From JABFRJ01 sp031374735 (lineage in GTDB: Bacteria; Pseudomonadota; Alphaproteobacteria; Rhizobiales; Hyphomicrobiaceae): a DNA stretch of 64,000 nt. Below the pieces are notes generated by a model. The model saw nothing but the letters and a program-made list of their open reading frames with translations. It was not told the origin of the DNA and searched no databases. Shown here in pieces: positions 34,813 through 44,272 of this stretch (positions within the stretch are counted from its first letter, which is position 1; each line of letters starts with the position of its first letter). The stretch lies in NCBI GenBank assembly GCA_031374735.1, contig JANMGQ010000066.1:5810-69809 (forward strand), given 5' to 3'. The translations under genes were made by a program, and so were the position numbers.

Positions 34813-35243
34813 TCACCCTACGACAGCGCCGGCTGTGCCGCCAACAGGCCCCGCGGATCCGTAACAGGGTTTGCAAGAAGCCTGCCCGCCCTCACTCGCG
34901 CAACGCTGTGGCAAATGGGTGTCATACCGGCGCCTGAAGGGCAAAAATCGTTGGTCTGAAGGGTAACGCACGCATCGGGAGTTCGTCAGCCATGCCCGCA
35001 CCGCTATCCGTCCACGAGGTCATCCTAGTCCTCGGTGGTGAGGTGGCGCGCGCCGTTGGCTCTCTGCACCAGCAGCGCGTCCTGCTCATTGTGATCGTGC
35101 GCGCGCCAGTGCCAGGTGAACACGGTTGTGGCGTCTTCAACCTTTTCCTCGCCGAGTTTGAGCCGCTCGCGGTCACGACGCTGCCGGCGTCCGAAACTGG
35201 GACGACACAGATCGCCCGACGGGCGCGCGGTTCACTCAATGGT
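34813..35243. other. gap of about 430 bases; one open frame without a start codon
   Basis: Between the protease gene and the Sel1-type gene I see no intact gene. On the minus strand from 35231 to 35025 an open frame without ATG or GTG near its beginning would encode a coding-like stretch that includes RERLKLGEEKVEDATTVFTW and ends ARHLTTED. It begins just after the Sel1-type gene's stop and could be a decayed gene fragment. A conventional ribosome binding site is missing. Confidence 0.3.
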
Positions 35244-36344
35244 TCAGCGCTGTGGGGGCCGCGTGGCGGGCGGCGGTCCGGTTAGTCCCAGTGAAGGCTG
35301 GCCCAAAGACGGTTGGCCGAGAGAGGGCTGCGATGCCGACGTGACGCCAGACGGCGGCGCGATGGTCGAGGCTGACGGTGGCGCCGTTCCATGCTGTGGC
35401 AAGTCGAGACGTTCGCCATTCGAGCAGACCCGCGTCGGCGCCGCATCGCCGCGCCGGCCGAGCCCCATGGGCTGCTCGACGGACTGCCGGGGAACCGCAA
35501 ACATCTTGCGCCACGTCGCGACAAGCCCTTTGGACTTTTCGCGCGCATCCTTGGGCGAGCTGCAGAAGATGTTCTGATAGATGTCCTCGATCCAGATGCG
35601 GTCAGATGACGAAGCCGATTCGACCGCCATCTTGATCAGGCCGAGCGCCTGCGCATGGTCCTGCTTGATGTATTTGCCGCGCGCCATCAGGTCAGCCAGC
35701 ACCGCCTGCGCACCGGGATGACCTTCCTTGGCGAGCTTCTGCAGATAATGCAGGCCCGTCGGGCGATCGATGTCGCTGGGTATGAACATTTTCGCCAGCT
35801 CGAACTGCGCGTCTGGTTCGTTGAAGAACGTCGCCGCGTGGCGCAGATACTCGACCGCGCGTTGTTCGTCGGGGCGCAGGGCGATCTCGGGCAACCCGTC
35901 GCGCACATACAAGGCAACGGCTGTCAGCGCCTTGGCGACGAACGGGGCCTTCTTGAGGTCATCAGGGTCGATGTCGGCATTCTCGTCGGCGAGCTTCTGG
36001 AAGAACATGTACGCCTTCGAGTGGTCCGTCTGCGTGCTGGAGTTGTCGGCCAGCATGCGGCCCAGATAGAACTCGGCAAAGAAGCCTTGCTGCGTATCCT
36101 TCTTGGCGATCACATACTCGAACGCGGGGATCGCGATCTCGTAGAAGCCCGAGCGGTAGGCGCCAAGACCCTGCTCGAACGCATCGCGCGTGCTTTTGTA
36201 TGTGAGGTCGCGCGCCGCTGCTGATGTCACGAGACCGGCCAATGGCGCTTGCAGCCATGCCGACACGATCGCGGGCGCGACGTTGCCTCCGGCGAGCAGC
36301 AGAGCGGTTAGCGCGATGCGCTTAGATGTTCGCGTGGCAAACAC
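35244..36344 (-). CDS. secreted Sel1/TPR-repeat protein
   Basis: A protein of about 366 residues if started at GTG 36344, which has GGAAAGG six bases upstream and places a signal peptide (SKRIALTALLLAGGNVAPAI) at the N terminus. An in-frame ATG at 36473 would give 409 residues with a less natural start. The body has Sel1-like helical repeats: AFEYVIAKKDTQQGFFAEFY, AVEYLRHAATFFNEPDAQFE and GLHYLQKLAKEGHPGAQAVL. The C terminus is low-complexity and includes QPSLG three times in a row. The likely role is a periplasmic scaffold; Sel1 proteins bind partner proteins. Confidence 0.75.
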   Translation of the reverse strand: MFATRTSKRIALTALLLAGGNVAPAIVSAWLQAPLAGLVTSAAARDLTYKSTRDAFEQGLGAYRSGFYEIAIPAFEYVIAKKDTQQGFFAEFYLGRMLADNSSTQTDHSKAYMFFQKLADENADIDPDDLKKAPFVAKALTAVALYVRDGLPEIALRPDEQRAVEYLRHAATFFNEPDAQFELAKMFIPSDIDRPTGLHYLQKLAKEGHPGAQAVLADLMARGKYIKQDHAQALGLIKMAVESASSSDRIWIEDIYQNIFCSSPKDAREKSKGLVATWRKMFAVPRQSVEQPMGLGRRGDAAPTRVCSNGERLDLPQHGTAPPSASTIAPPSGVTSASQPSLGQPSLGQPSLGLTGPPPATRPPQR

Positions 36345-37153
36345 GGTCGGCCTTTCCACCAACTTGAACAATCGCGCCGTCGATGGCGGGTTCAGGCTGG
36401 TCAGGATACTTGCGCACAGCGCCAGTGATGTGGAGGATATCGAGAGCAGGCGCGGCTTTGGGCCGGCGTTCACGCTCGAGGTTTGTTGGGTCTAGATTTG
36501 TTGGGGCCCGGGTTTGCGGGCCAGAATCCCACAAGCTTGGGGCGGCCTCGCTCGAACGCATCCGGTACGACGCGTACGCTTGGGCGCGATCACCGAACGC
36601 GCGGCGACAGGTGATTGCCTGTCGCACAGGACCACTCAGGGTCGGACAACTCATTGTGGCCACCTTGACGATGGCCCCCACGGGTGCGCGCTGGCTTCTG
36701 CAGCTAACGGCACCGCCCAAAGTATATATAGGAGCGGAATCGACTGCGGCAAGCTGCTGATTTTTATCCAACTTCACATCTTTGAGATGGGCGCAGAGAC
36801 GGGCCTCGATACGGGCAACTGTCACGTGCCGGGCGGTCGCGATTTGCATGGGCTGGGGCATTATGGCTTGGAGCATGGCGGGTCCGGGCAGCGCGACTGC
36901 GGTTCTCAAAGCACACACCACGCTGCCGCTTGGCTGCGGCTGCTCAATAGGTCTTGCTTGTGGATGGGCAACACACACGTTACCTGGCCGGTTGGATCCG
37001 GCAACCCGTCGCGTTCTTTCCCCCTCCTCCGGTCAGTTAAGCCGTTCATTCGTCGCGCCAACGTCTTCGGGCCGGTTTATGGCTCAAAGGTGGCGCCCAG
37101 TCCGCAGTTCGTTGCTGGTTCGCAACACGCGCACAGCCGTCGACGGCGCGCGT
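36345..37153. other. gap of about 800 bases without a convincing gene
   Basis: Frames exist on both strands, but none has a family-like motif, a good ribosome binding site or typical codon use for this window, and their products are rich in cysteine, histidine and arginine, as expected for noncoding frames. The only notable feature is a short AT-rich patch, AAAGTATATATAGG near 36719, unusual in this GC-rich DNA and possibly part of a promoter. It may contain decayed genes. Confidence 0.4.
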
Positions 37154-37456
37154 TCATCTTAAGCGATACCCGATCGCATCTGAACGGTCTTTGCTGGTGA
37201 AGGCACGCCTGATGACGACGCTGACGCCAGCGATGATCGCGGGCAAAGCAAACGCCAGTGCGACCGTGAGAGCTTCGGCGACCCAGGCGCTGGGCCATGA
37301 CGTGGACCAGCCTGCTGCGCTGGCGGACAGGTCCAGCCCTGCAGATGCAGCGGATGGATGGATCAGGATGCCCAACACCACCAACGCTGCGAACCTTTCT
37401 GGCACGGGGTTGCCAAGGGCAAACGCATACCGATCTGGCGGACGCAACAGACGCAT
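37154..37456 (-). CDS. small membrane protein of unknown function
   Basis: A 100-residue protein with two probable membrane helices: FAALVVLGILIHPSAASAGL near residue 25 and EALTVALAFALPAIIAGVSV near residue 65. A basic tail follows. ATG at 37456 is preceded by GGGAGG at ideal spacing, the strongest ribosome binding site in this area, which is why the shorter start is chosen over 37510. No family is recognised. Confidence 0.6.
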   Translation of the reverse strand: MRLLRPPDRYAFALGNPVPERFAALVVLGILIHPSAASAGLDLSASAAGWSTSWPSAWVAEALTVALAFALPAIIAGVSVVIRRAFTSKDRSDAIGYRLR

Positions 37457-37700
37457 AACACCTCCCGCGGGTCGGTTGAGCCAACGCTCCGGCCCGCACG
37501 AGCGACCCAAAGCCCGATGCCCGGGGCCGCATGTCCGCGTGTTAAAGGTTCAAGACGACGGCCTAAGGGCGTGATCGCGGCCGGATGGGGGCAATCTGCG
37601 TTCTTGATCGAGGTGGGCCTTCAACGGCGTCTGTGGCACAAGCAAGAGCCAATGTTTCGGCTCGGGCTGATCCGCGCTTGGATGCTTTTAGGAAGGTTTC

Positions 37701-39122
37701 ATGTTGCCGCGTCGCTTTGATTTGAACGCTGCGTTGATCGGCGCACTCTCGATTTTCACCCTCGTGCATTTGATCTGGATCCTTTTCCGGCTGCCTCTGC
37801 CTCTGCAGATTGATCCCAACGAGGCCTGGAATGCCTGGCACGCCGCATCGGCCATGGGCACGTCAGCCGGAGGGGCACGTCCACTCTATCCGAGCGGCAA
37901 CGAGCTGATCTTGAACAACTACCCGCCGCTGTCGTTCTACATTGTCGGCGTGCTCGGGAGTTTGATCGGCGATAACATTCTCGCTGGCCGCATCTTATCG
38001 CTGCTGTCGACGATCGCCATTGGCGGCTGCGTCGCCATCCTGATCGTCCGGCTCGGCGGGGCTCCCCTTGGAGCGGTCCTTGGCGCTCTGTTCTGGCTCA
38101 GCTCCATGTTTCGGTTTGCCGCCGATTACGTGGGGGCGAACGATCCCGCATTGCTGGGTCTAGCCGTGATGATGACAGGGCTGACCTGGTACGTGGCGCA
38201 GGTCGAACGCGATCGATCGATCCTTCTGCCGCTGGTGCTCATAGTGTGCGCCGGCTTCATCAAACACAACCTGATCGTGTTGCCGTTGGCAGCTTTCTAT
38301 TGGCATGCCAGCCGGCGCGGCATTCTGCCCGCAGCGCGTGCCGCCTTTGGCGGAGGCGTGCTCGCCGCCATGATGTTGTGGGCCTGCCACGTGCTCTACG
38401 GCGCCGACTTCATCGCGAACCTCACCCTGCCACGCGAGATCCGCCTGATGCGCGTCGTGGAGCACCTCAACCGGCTGCAATTCATTGCAGCCGGCGTCGT
38501 GGTCTGGGGCGTCTGGGCCCAGGCGCGCCCGCGCGGTCCGGCAGTCGCATTCACCGCGGTGTGGTTGGCCCTCGGCTTCGCTTCCTATGGCCTGCAGAAA
38601 ATGTCGCCCGGCGTCGGCATCAATGCCCTGTTCGAGATGTGGATCGGCGCGGCCGTCGGTTTCGGGCTTGCGGTTCCGGTTCTTGTCCAGCGCGCGGTGA
38701 CCGAAGGTCTTGGGGCGAGGGTGGCGCTGGCTTTGATATCGGCCGCGGTGCTGGCGCGACTGCTTGCCGATCCCAACGTCGAACCCTACCGCGTCGGATC
38801 GGCCGCGTTTCGCAATCAGATCCGTGAGCGCGTTGTCGCAATGGCCGACGAAATTGAGGTGGTGCGTCGTATCACGACCCCGGTGATGTGCTCTGTTCCA
38901 ACCGTTTGCTATCGCGCGGGGAAGCCCTTCATCTACGATAACTATGCGACCACGACGCGGCTTAAGACGGGGCACCTCTCGATTGCGCGTTTGGCTGAGT
39001 TACTTGCACCCATGCAGCTGCTTGTCCGCTACAACGACCCAAAAGTGACGTGGAGCCGAAGCACGAGGCCGGCCGGAACCGTCGGCGTAACGCTTCCGCT
39101 CGGCCCTCCCAAATCACGCTGA
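37701..39122 (+). CDS. GT-C fold membrane glycosyltransferase-like protein
   Basis: A 473-residue integral membrane protein with about ten hydrophobic helices. The first loop contains DPNEAWNAWHA, an acidic motif in the position of the catalytic aspartate of GT-C (ArnT/PMT/GT39-type) transferases, followed by NNYPPLSFYIVG. The C terminus is soluble. Such enzymes transfer a sugar from a polyprenyl-phosphate donor in the periplasm. Acceptor and sugar are unknown, and no polysaccharide genes are nearby. Confidence 0.72.
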   Translation: MLPRRFDLNAALIGALSIFTLVHLIWILFRLPLPLQIDPNEAWNAWHAASAMGTSAGGARPLYPSGNELILNNYPPLSFYIVGVLGSLIGDNILAGRILSLLSTIAIGGCVAILIVRLGGAPLGAVLGALFWLSSMFRFAADYVGANDPALLGLAVMMTGLTWYVAQVERDRSILLPLVLIVCAGFIKHNLIVLPLAAFYWHASRRGILPAARAAFGGGVLAAMMLWACHVLYGADFIANLTLPREIRLMRVVEHLNRLQFIAAGVVVWGVWAQARPRGPAVAFTAVWLALGFASYGLQKMSPGVGINALFEMWIGAAVGFGLAVPVLVQRAVTEGLGARVALALISAAVLARLLADPNVEPYRVGSAAFRNQIRERVVAMADEIEVVRRITTPVMCSVPTVCYRAGKPFIYDNYATTTRLKTGHLSIARLAELLAPMQLLVRYNDPKVTWSRSTRPAGTVGVTLPLGPPKSR

Positions 39123-39568
39123 CGCAGCGTCTCGTGCAACATCGTGAACAATGTTTCGAGGCGCTGTGCCATTGTGATGCGATCGCCGCCGAATGGCCGC
39201 GCCTTTGCCTAGATCTGGTCACGATCCGGGCCGACAACGCGAGCACTGTTTCGCTGGTCCTGCGGTGAAGCGCCTCCGACCTACCACAGTCGGGCATCCC
39301 CAAGGGACCACAGGATTACCACCGATCGGGTCCTCCCCCCGCATCGGTGGGGGGCGGCGGCTCTACTCCAAGGCTCTCGAAACAGAGCTGTGTCGCCGCC
39401 CAAAACGACCCGTTGCCGGAAGATGCGGCGCTCCCGCACCGCCACACACCTCCCTCCCCGACGCGAGGGTGTCGCCCCTTCCGGCAACGGACTTTCTTTA
39501 TTGCGTGTGGCGACTCCCCTGCGGGGAGCCGGCCGCCTCACGCGGAGCCCCCCTCAACCCAGCCCCCC
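39123..39568. other. gap of about 450 bases with GC-rich hairpins, no gene seen
   Basis: Between the membrane glycosyltransferase gene and truB I see no supported gene. There is a CCCCCC/GGGGGG hairpin (39335-39340 with 39349-39354), and a direct duplication of a CCCCCTCAACCCAG block just before the truB stop near 39550-39580. The genes on both sides are convergent, so the hairpin may help terminate one or both transcripts. Confidence 0.4.
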
Positions 39569-40552
39569 TCAACCCAGATTGAAAATCCGCGTCGGATGCA
39601 GTTGGCCTTTGTCCAGCTCGCCGAGCGCAATCAAAACGCCCTTGCACATCGCGTAGGCCATGCCGCTGTCGATGGGCGCATCACGGCCGCGGATGATCAG
39701 TGACTTGCCGCGCGCCAGTACCTGCGCGTCTGATGGTGTCACCACCAGCCCGATGATCTCCTCGAGCGCCGTCTCGACCGGCTCCAGATACTTGCTGACA
39801 GCGTCGATATCGACCGGCAGCGGCGGTGGGCGATCTTTCGGGTCAACATTCGGGTCGCGCGGGGGCAGCTCGACTGTGCCGAAGGCTGCGAGACGGAGTG
39901 TGTCCATCGTCACAGCGCGTTCTTCCGTGAACGGCCCGACCCGCGTGCGGCGCAACACCGTGACATGGCCATAGCAACCGAGCAGGCGGCCGAGATCGCG
40001 CGCGATGGCGCGCACGTATGTGCCCTTGCCGCAATCGGCTTCGAACACAGTCGTGTTGGCGTCCGGCATCTCGGCGATGCGCAAGGCGTGCACGTTCACG
40101 GTGCGTGCCGCGATCTCCACTGTTTCTCCGGCCCGCGCGAGATCATAGGCCCGCTCACCACCGATCTTGATGGCGGAGAACTGCGGCGGCGTCTGCTGGA
40201 TGGCGCCGATAAATTGCGGCAGCAGCGCCTCGATTGCAGCGCGTGTCGGACGGCTCTCGCTCGATTTGGTTACCGGCCCCTCGACATCGTCGGTGGTCGT
40301 CTCAGCGCCCCAGGCGACAGTGAACCGATAGGCCTTGTCGCCATCGACGGCGAACGGCACGGTTTTCGTAGCCTCTCCAAGCGCGATCGGCAGAAGGCCG
40401 GTTGCGAGCGGGTCGAGCGTACCCGCATGGCCGGCCTTTTGGGCGTCGAACGCGCGACGGACGGCGCCAACGGCCTGCGTCGACGTCATCCCGTGCGGTT
40501 TGTCCAGGATCACCCAGCCGTTGACGACATTGCCCTTCTTGCGGCGGCCCAT
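39569..40552 (-). CDS. truB: tRNA pseudouridine(55) synthase TruB
   Basis: A 327-residue TruB. GWVILDKPHGMTSTQAVGAV is the N-terminal motif, and HAGTLDPLATGLLPIALG contains the catalytic aspartate (GTLDP) that attacks U55 of the tRNA T loop. YRFTVAWGAETTTDD and AIKIGGERAYDLARAG are further conserved stretches. A C-terminal PUA-like extension is present. ATG at 40552 (sequence GRRKKGNVVNGW) is typical. The usual neighbours rbfA and rpsO are not adjacent. Confidence 0.95.
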   Translation of the reverse strand: MGRRKKGNVVNGWVILDKPHGMTSTQAVGAVRRAFDAQKAGHAGTLDPLATGLLPIALGEATKTVPFAVDGDKAYRFTVAWGAETTTDDVEGPVTKSSESRPTRAAIEALLPQFIGAIQQTPPQFSAIKIGGERAYDLARAGETVEIAARTVNVHALRIAEMPDANTTVFEADCGKGTYVRAIARDLGRLLGCYGHVTVLRRTRVGPFTEERAVTMDTLRLAAFGTVELPPRDPNVDPKDRPPPLPVDIDAVSKYLEPVETALEEIIGLVVTPSDAQVLARGKSLIIRGRDAPIDSGMAYAMCKGVLIALGELDKGQLHPTRIFNLG

Positions 40553-40817
40553 GGCAGACTTTTCTTGGGTTCGATTGTGACGTCGGAGCGCTGCCGTCGG
40601 CAGGCGCGGGTTGGCGTTACAGCCCGTCCGGTCACATGCGTCTTCAGCGGATTTCATGGCCGCAAACAGCGGCACATCGGCGGCTGCTTACGGAGACCCT
40701 GCGGCAATGGCAAGGGCGGGACATGGCTGGACGGTGGTTTTTTCTTGCTTTTCAGAGCCTCGCCACACATGACGGCGGGCGCCCATCGGGGCGTATTTGT
40801 TGCCATATCGAGCCGTC

Positions 40818-41738
40818 ATGTCCGCCACCAAGACCAAATCCCGCCCAGCCGCCAGCCGCTCCAAAGCCACCGCGGAACGCATCTGCTTTCAGGGCGAGAA
40901 CGGTGCGAACTCGCACATTGCCTGCCAGGAGATGTTTCCCAAGCTTGAGCCGATGCCATGCGCGACCTTTGAGGATGCCCTCGCCGCCGTGAAGTCGGGC
41001 GAAGCGCGTTACGGCATGATCCCGATTGAAAACACCATCGCAGGCCGCGTCGCCGACGTGCACCGGCTTATTCCGTCCTCGCAGCTCTACATTGTCGGCG
41101 AACACTTCCTGCCCATTCGCTTCCAGCTGATGGGACTCAAGAGTTCGACGCTGTCGGGCATCAAGGATGTCTACAGCCACGTGCACGCGATCGGGCAGTG
41201 CCGCAAGTTCATGCGCGAGCATGGCATGAGCGCGCATGTGACCGGCGATACGGCCGGCGCCGCGCGCGAGGTCGCCGAGTGGAATGATCCCAGCAAAGGT
41301 GCGCTTGCGCCGCGTCTGGCAGCCGAAATCTATGGCCTCAAGATCCTCGCCGAGAACGTCGAGGATTCTGCCCACAACACGACGCGCTTCGTGGTGCTCT
41401 CGCGTGAGCCGGAAGATGCGCCCGCCGGCCAGGGGCCGAACATGACGACGCTGGTGTTCCGCGTCCGCAACGTTCCCGCCGCGCTCTATAAAGGCCTCGG
41501 CGGCGTTGCCACCAATGGCGACAACATGACCAAGCTTGAGTCTTACATGAGCGACGGCTCGTTCACGGCGACGACGTTTTACGCCGACATCGACGGCCAC
41601 CCGCAGGACGCCAACGTCGCGCGCGCGCTGGAGGAACTGCAGTTCTTCTCAAGCGAATTGCGCGTACTCGGCGTTTACCCTGCCAGCCGCTTCCGCCCCA
41701 TTGTGACCGAGAACGGCAAAGGCGTCGCGCGGCGGTGA
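40818..41738 (+). CDS. pheA: prephenate dehydratase (PDT-ACT)
   Basis: A 306-residue monofunctional prephenate dehydratase that makes phenylpyruvate for phenylalanine. The PDT domain opens ICFQGENGANSH; GMIPIENTIAG and HNTTRFVVLSREP hold the catalytic TRF threonine and arginine. An ACT domain follows, with TKLESYMSDGSFTATTFYAD, the ESxx-type phenylalanine-binding motif that gives feedback control. The catalytic chorismate mutase domain of the E. coli PheA is absent, as in most alphaproteobacteria. ATG at 40818 is preferred over a TTG at 40797. Confidence 0.93.
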   Translation: MSATKTKSRPAASRSKATAERICFQGENGANSHIACQEMFPKLEPMPCATFEDALAAVKSGEARYGMIPIENTIAGRVADVHRLIPSSQLYIVGEHFLPIRFQLMGLKSSTLSGIKDVYSHVHAIGQCRKFMREHGMSAHVTGDTAGAAREVAEWNDPSKGALAPRLAAEIYGLKILAENVEDSAHNTTRFVVLSREPEDAPAGQGPNMTTLVFRVRNVPAALYKGLGGVATNGDNMTKLESYMSDGSFTATTFYADIDGHPQDANVARALEELQFFSSELRVLGVYPASRFRPIVTENGKGVARR

Positions 41739-41766
41739 TCGCCCCGTGGCTGACCCGGGAGTGTCC

Positions 41767-42258
41767 TCAGGGCGCAACTCGGGCGACAGGGTTGTCTTGC
41801 GTCTCGCTCATCCGCAGGGCGCGTGCATCGAGCTTGCCCAGGGCGCGCAGAAGTACACCGCGTTCGGTGACAGTGAGCGCTGCCAGCAGCTGTGTTTCCC
41901 ACGACTGCGCGAGGGTCGCTATTTCGCGATAGACACGCTCGCCTTCGATGGTCAGCGTGATGGCCACCTCGCGGCGATCGGCGCGACAGGTTTTACGCGA
42001 CACAAGCCGGCGTGACTTCAGGCGCTGCAGCGCGCGCGTCACTTTCGGCTTGTCGAGGGTCGAGTGCTCTGCAAGTGCCCCGGCTGTCAGAACGCCAAAG
42101 CGACCGAGATTGGCGAGGATGCGCCACTCCGCGATGCTAATACCGAAACGGTCTTCGTAAACGGCACTCAAGCCACGCGACACCGCCCCAGCCGTCACAG
42201 CCAGACGGTAGGGGACAAACTTATCGAGTGCGAGGGCGGATGACAGGGCGGACGACAT
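41767..42258 (-). CDS. MarR-family transcriptional regulator
   Basis: A 163-residue winged-helix regulator. ISIAEWRILANLGRFGVLTA, then ALAEHSTLDKPKVTRALQRL as the recognition helix, and RADRREVAITLTIEG as the wing, fit MarR. It is divergent from hmgA with about 90 bases between, so it probably represses hmgA and itself, released by homogentisate or a related aromatic acid; this is inferred from position. ATG at 42258 is used; a TTG at 42291 would lie inside the presumed operator. Confidence 0.83.
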   Translation of the reverse strand: MSSALSSALALDKFVPYRLAVTAGAVSRGLSAVYEDRFGISIAEWRILANLGRFGVLTAGALAEHSTLDKPKVTRALQRLKSRRLVSRKTCRADRREVAITLTIEGERVYREIATLAQSWETQLLAALTVTERGVLLRALGKLDARALRMSETQDNPVARVAP

Positions 42259-42280
42259 GCGGCGGTGGTTCGCCTCTTGA

Positions 42281-42297
42281 TTTGATTTCAAATGAAA
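42281..42297. promoter_or_regulatory. candidate operator between the MarR regulator and hmgA
   Basis: An AT-rich island in the 92-base divergent region holds two overlapping dyads: TTTGA-TT-TCAAA (42281-42292) and TTTC-AAAT-GAAA (42286-42297). Its position between divergent starts, size and AT content fit a MarR binding site. Confidence 0.5.
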
Positions 42298-42350
42298 CTA
42301 TCGTGCTGTGCACGCTCGTCAAGTCTCATATCGTCACCGGGAGCAGTGGC

Positions 42351-43706
42351 ATGGCCCAAGATGCACATCCGCAATTCCAGCACGCACAGACTCCGTCTGC
42401 GACTGGCGCGGCGCTGAACTATCAATCGGGCTTTGGGAACAGTTTTGAGACTGAGGCGCTGCCGGGCGCACTCCCCGTTGGCCGCAACAGTCCGCAACGT
42501 GCTGCTTACGGCCTCTACGCCGAGCAGCTCTCCGGCTCACCGTTTACCGCGCCGCGCGCCAGCAACGAGCGCTCGTGGCTGTATCGTATTCGCCCGTCCG
42601 TGCTGCATTCCGGCCGCTTCACCAAGGCTGACGCGCGCGGCTGGCGCACGGCACCGCTCGTCGAGGTCGAGGTGCCGATCACGCAGATGCGCTGGTCGCC
42701 GCTGCCCTACCCAAAGACGCCGACCTCTTTCATCGAGGGCATCGTAACGATGACGACGTGCGGTGACGCCGGCACGCAAACGGGGATGGCGGCGCACATC
42801 TATCACGCCACCCGCTCCATGACGGGCGAGGTGTTCTGGAATGCCGACGGGGAGTTACTGATTGTGCTGCAGGAGGGGCGCCTCCGCTTTCGTACCGAGT
42901 TTGGTATTATCGACGCGGAACCGTCGGAGATCGTCATCATCCCGCGCGGCGTGAAGTTCGCCGTTGACCTTCTGGGCGGACCGGCACGCGGCTACATCAG
43001 CGAAAACTATGGCGGCGCCTTCACTCTTCCAGAGCGCGGACCCATCGGCGCCAATTGCCTCGCCAACGCGCGCGATTTTCTCACGCCCACTGCAGCCTAC
43101 GAAGACCGCGACACGCCGACCAAGCTCACCGTGAAATGGTGCGGCTCGCTTTGGCAGACCAATCTGGGGCATTCACCACTCGATGTGGTCGCTTGGCACG
43201 GCAACTATGCGCCCTACAAATACGATCTGCGACGCTACGCGGCGGTCGGATCGATCTCGTTCGATCACCCGGATCCCTCGATATTCTCTGTGCTGACGGC
43301 ACCATCGGAGACGCCGGGCGCCTCGAACATCGACTTTGTTATCTTCCCCGAACGCTGGGCCGTGGCCGAGAACACGTTTCGTCCGCCCTGGTATCACCGC
43401 AACATCATGAGCGAGTTCATGGGGCTCGTGTACGGCCAGTACGATGCCAAGCCGCACGGTTTCACGCCCGGTGCGGCCAGCCTGCACAACTGCATGCTCT
43501 CGCATGGACCCGACGTGGATGCTTTCGAGCATGCCTCGACGGTCGAGCTGAAGCCGGTGAAGCTCTCGAATACGCTCGCCTTCATGTTTGAGACGCGCTT
43601 TCCCCAGCGCGTGACGCGGTTTGCGGTGGAAACGCCGTCTCTGCAGACGGACTACGCTGATTGCTGGTCGGGACTGAAAAAGAAGTTCGATCCGACCAAG
43701 CCGTAA
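42351..43706 (+). CDS. hmgA: homogentisate 1,2-dioxygenase
   Basis: A 451-residue non-heme iron ring-cleavage enzyme that opens homogentisate to maleylacetoacetate in tyrosine and phenylalanine breakdown. YQSGFGNSFETEALPGALP, then NERSWLYRIRPS, and later NNYA-type replaced by YAPYKYDLRRY are family stretches. FRPPWYHRNIMSEFMGLVYG includes iron-ligand histidine and glutamate, and HNCMLSHGPD the third ligand region. GGGAG precedes ATG at 42351. Maleylacetoacetate isomerase and fumarylacetoacetase genes are not in the window, so the pathway is split over the genome. Confidence 0.95.
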   Translation: MAQDAHPQFQHAQTPSATGAALNYQSGFGNSFETEALPGALPVGRNSPQRAAYGLYAEQLSGSPFTAPRASNERSWLYRIRPSVLHSGRFTKADARGWRTAPLVEVEVPITQMRWSPLPYPKTPTSFIEGIVTMTTCGDAGTQTGMAAHIYHATRSMTGEVFWNADGELLIVLQEGRLRFRTEFGIIDAEPSEIVIIPRGVKFAVDLLGGPARGYISENYGGAFTLPERGPIGANCLANARDFLTPTAAYEDRDTPTKLTVKWCGSLWQTNLGHSPLDVVAWHGNYAPYKYDLRRYAAVGSISFDHPDPSIFSVLTAPSETPGASNIDFVIFPERWAVAENTFRPPWYHRNIMSEFMGLVYGQYDAKPHGFTPGAASLHNCMLSHGPDVDAFEHASTVELKPVKLSNTLAFMFETRFPQRVTRFAVETPSLQTDYADCWSGLKKKFDPTKP

Positions 43707-43735
43707 CGACTTCTCGGGAGCCTGCATGACGCACG

Positions 43736-43765
43736 AACGCCGCGCTGCGGCTGCAGCGCGGCGTT
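43736..43765. terminator. bidirectional hairpin between hmgA and a small secreted-protein gene
   Basis: A perfect 13-pair stem (43736-43748 with 43753-43765) around the loop GGCT lies 30 bases after the hmgA stop and 17 bases before the stop of the convergent gene. There is no long T run on either strand, but strength and position suit a shared terminator. Confidence 0.55.
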
Positions 43766-43781
43766 CGGTTCAGGCCATCAT

Positions 43782-44132
43782 TTACCACCAGCCATACCAG
43801 CGGCGGTCACGGTGGTGGCCGCGGAAGTCGCGATGGTCGCGGTCACGCTTCCACCAGTAGCCGTAGGGGCGGCGCGGTTCGTGATAGACCACCGGCGGCG
43901 GCGTGCGCACGATCACCGGGGGAACCGGCGGGCGAACAATGACGACGGGTGGCGACACCGGGTGCGAACGAAAACCGGGCGATGTCGGGAGAACGGCAGG
44001 GCGGTCCGAGCCCGCATGCGGGCGATTGCCCGGGTTACCGCGGCCGTCACGCTGGCCGTAGTCGGCAGAGGCGGCGGAAGCCAATGCGATGGTAGACGCC
44101 AGCACAAGACTGACAGTGCGCAGGATGGTCAT
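43782..44132 (-). CDS. small secreted proline/arginine/histidine-rich protein
   Basis: A 116-residue protein with a signal peptide (RTVSLVLASTIALASAASA). The mature part has a proline-valine-rich stretch, PPVVIVRPPVPPVIVRTPPP, followed by a Trp/Tyr/Arg/His/Asp-rich tail (YGYWWKRDRDHRDF). Small exported proteins with such RxxRD- and W-rich tails are common in Hyphomicrobiales and have no known role. ATG at 44132 has GGGGC upstream; the longer frame from 44171 lacks a signal peptide at its start. Confidence 0.65.
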   Translation of the reverse strand: MTILRTVSLVLASTIALASAASADYGQRDGRGNPGNRPHAGSDRPAVLPTSPGFRSHPVSPPVVIVRPPVPPVIVRTPPPVVYHEPRRPYGYWWKRDRDHRDFRGHHRDRRWYGWW

Positions 44133-44272
44133 TGAAGTGCCCCAGGTTAGGTGTCTCACGTTGGCCGTCACCCCACGGCCAACTCATGACGTGGGATATA
44201 GCCGCCGCGGATTGAATGCAGCCTGAAGCGTATGCGCAGCATTCGTTCATGTTCGGGGCAACTCAATTGCCG

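Noticed and set aside
36514..37200. 228-codon plus-strand frame in the gap after the Sel1-type gene
   Set aside because: The product has atypical composition and no motif or start signal, and overlaps a small minus-strand gene with an excellent ribosome binding site.
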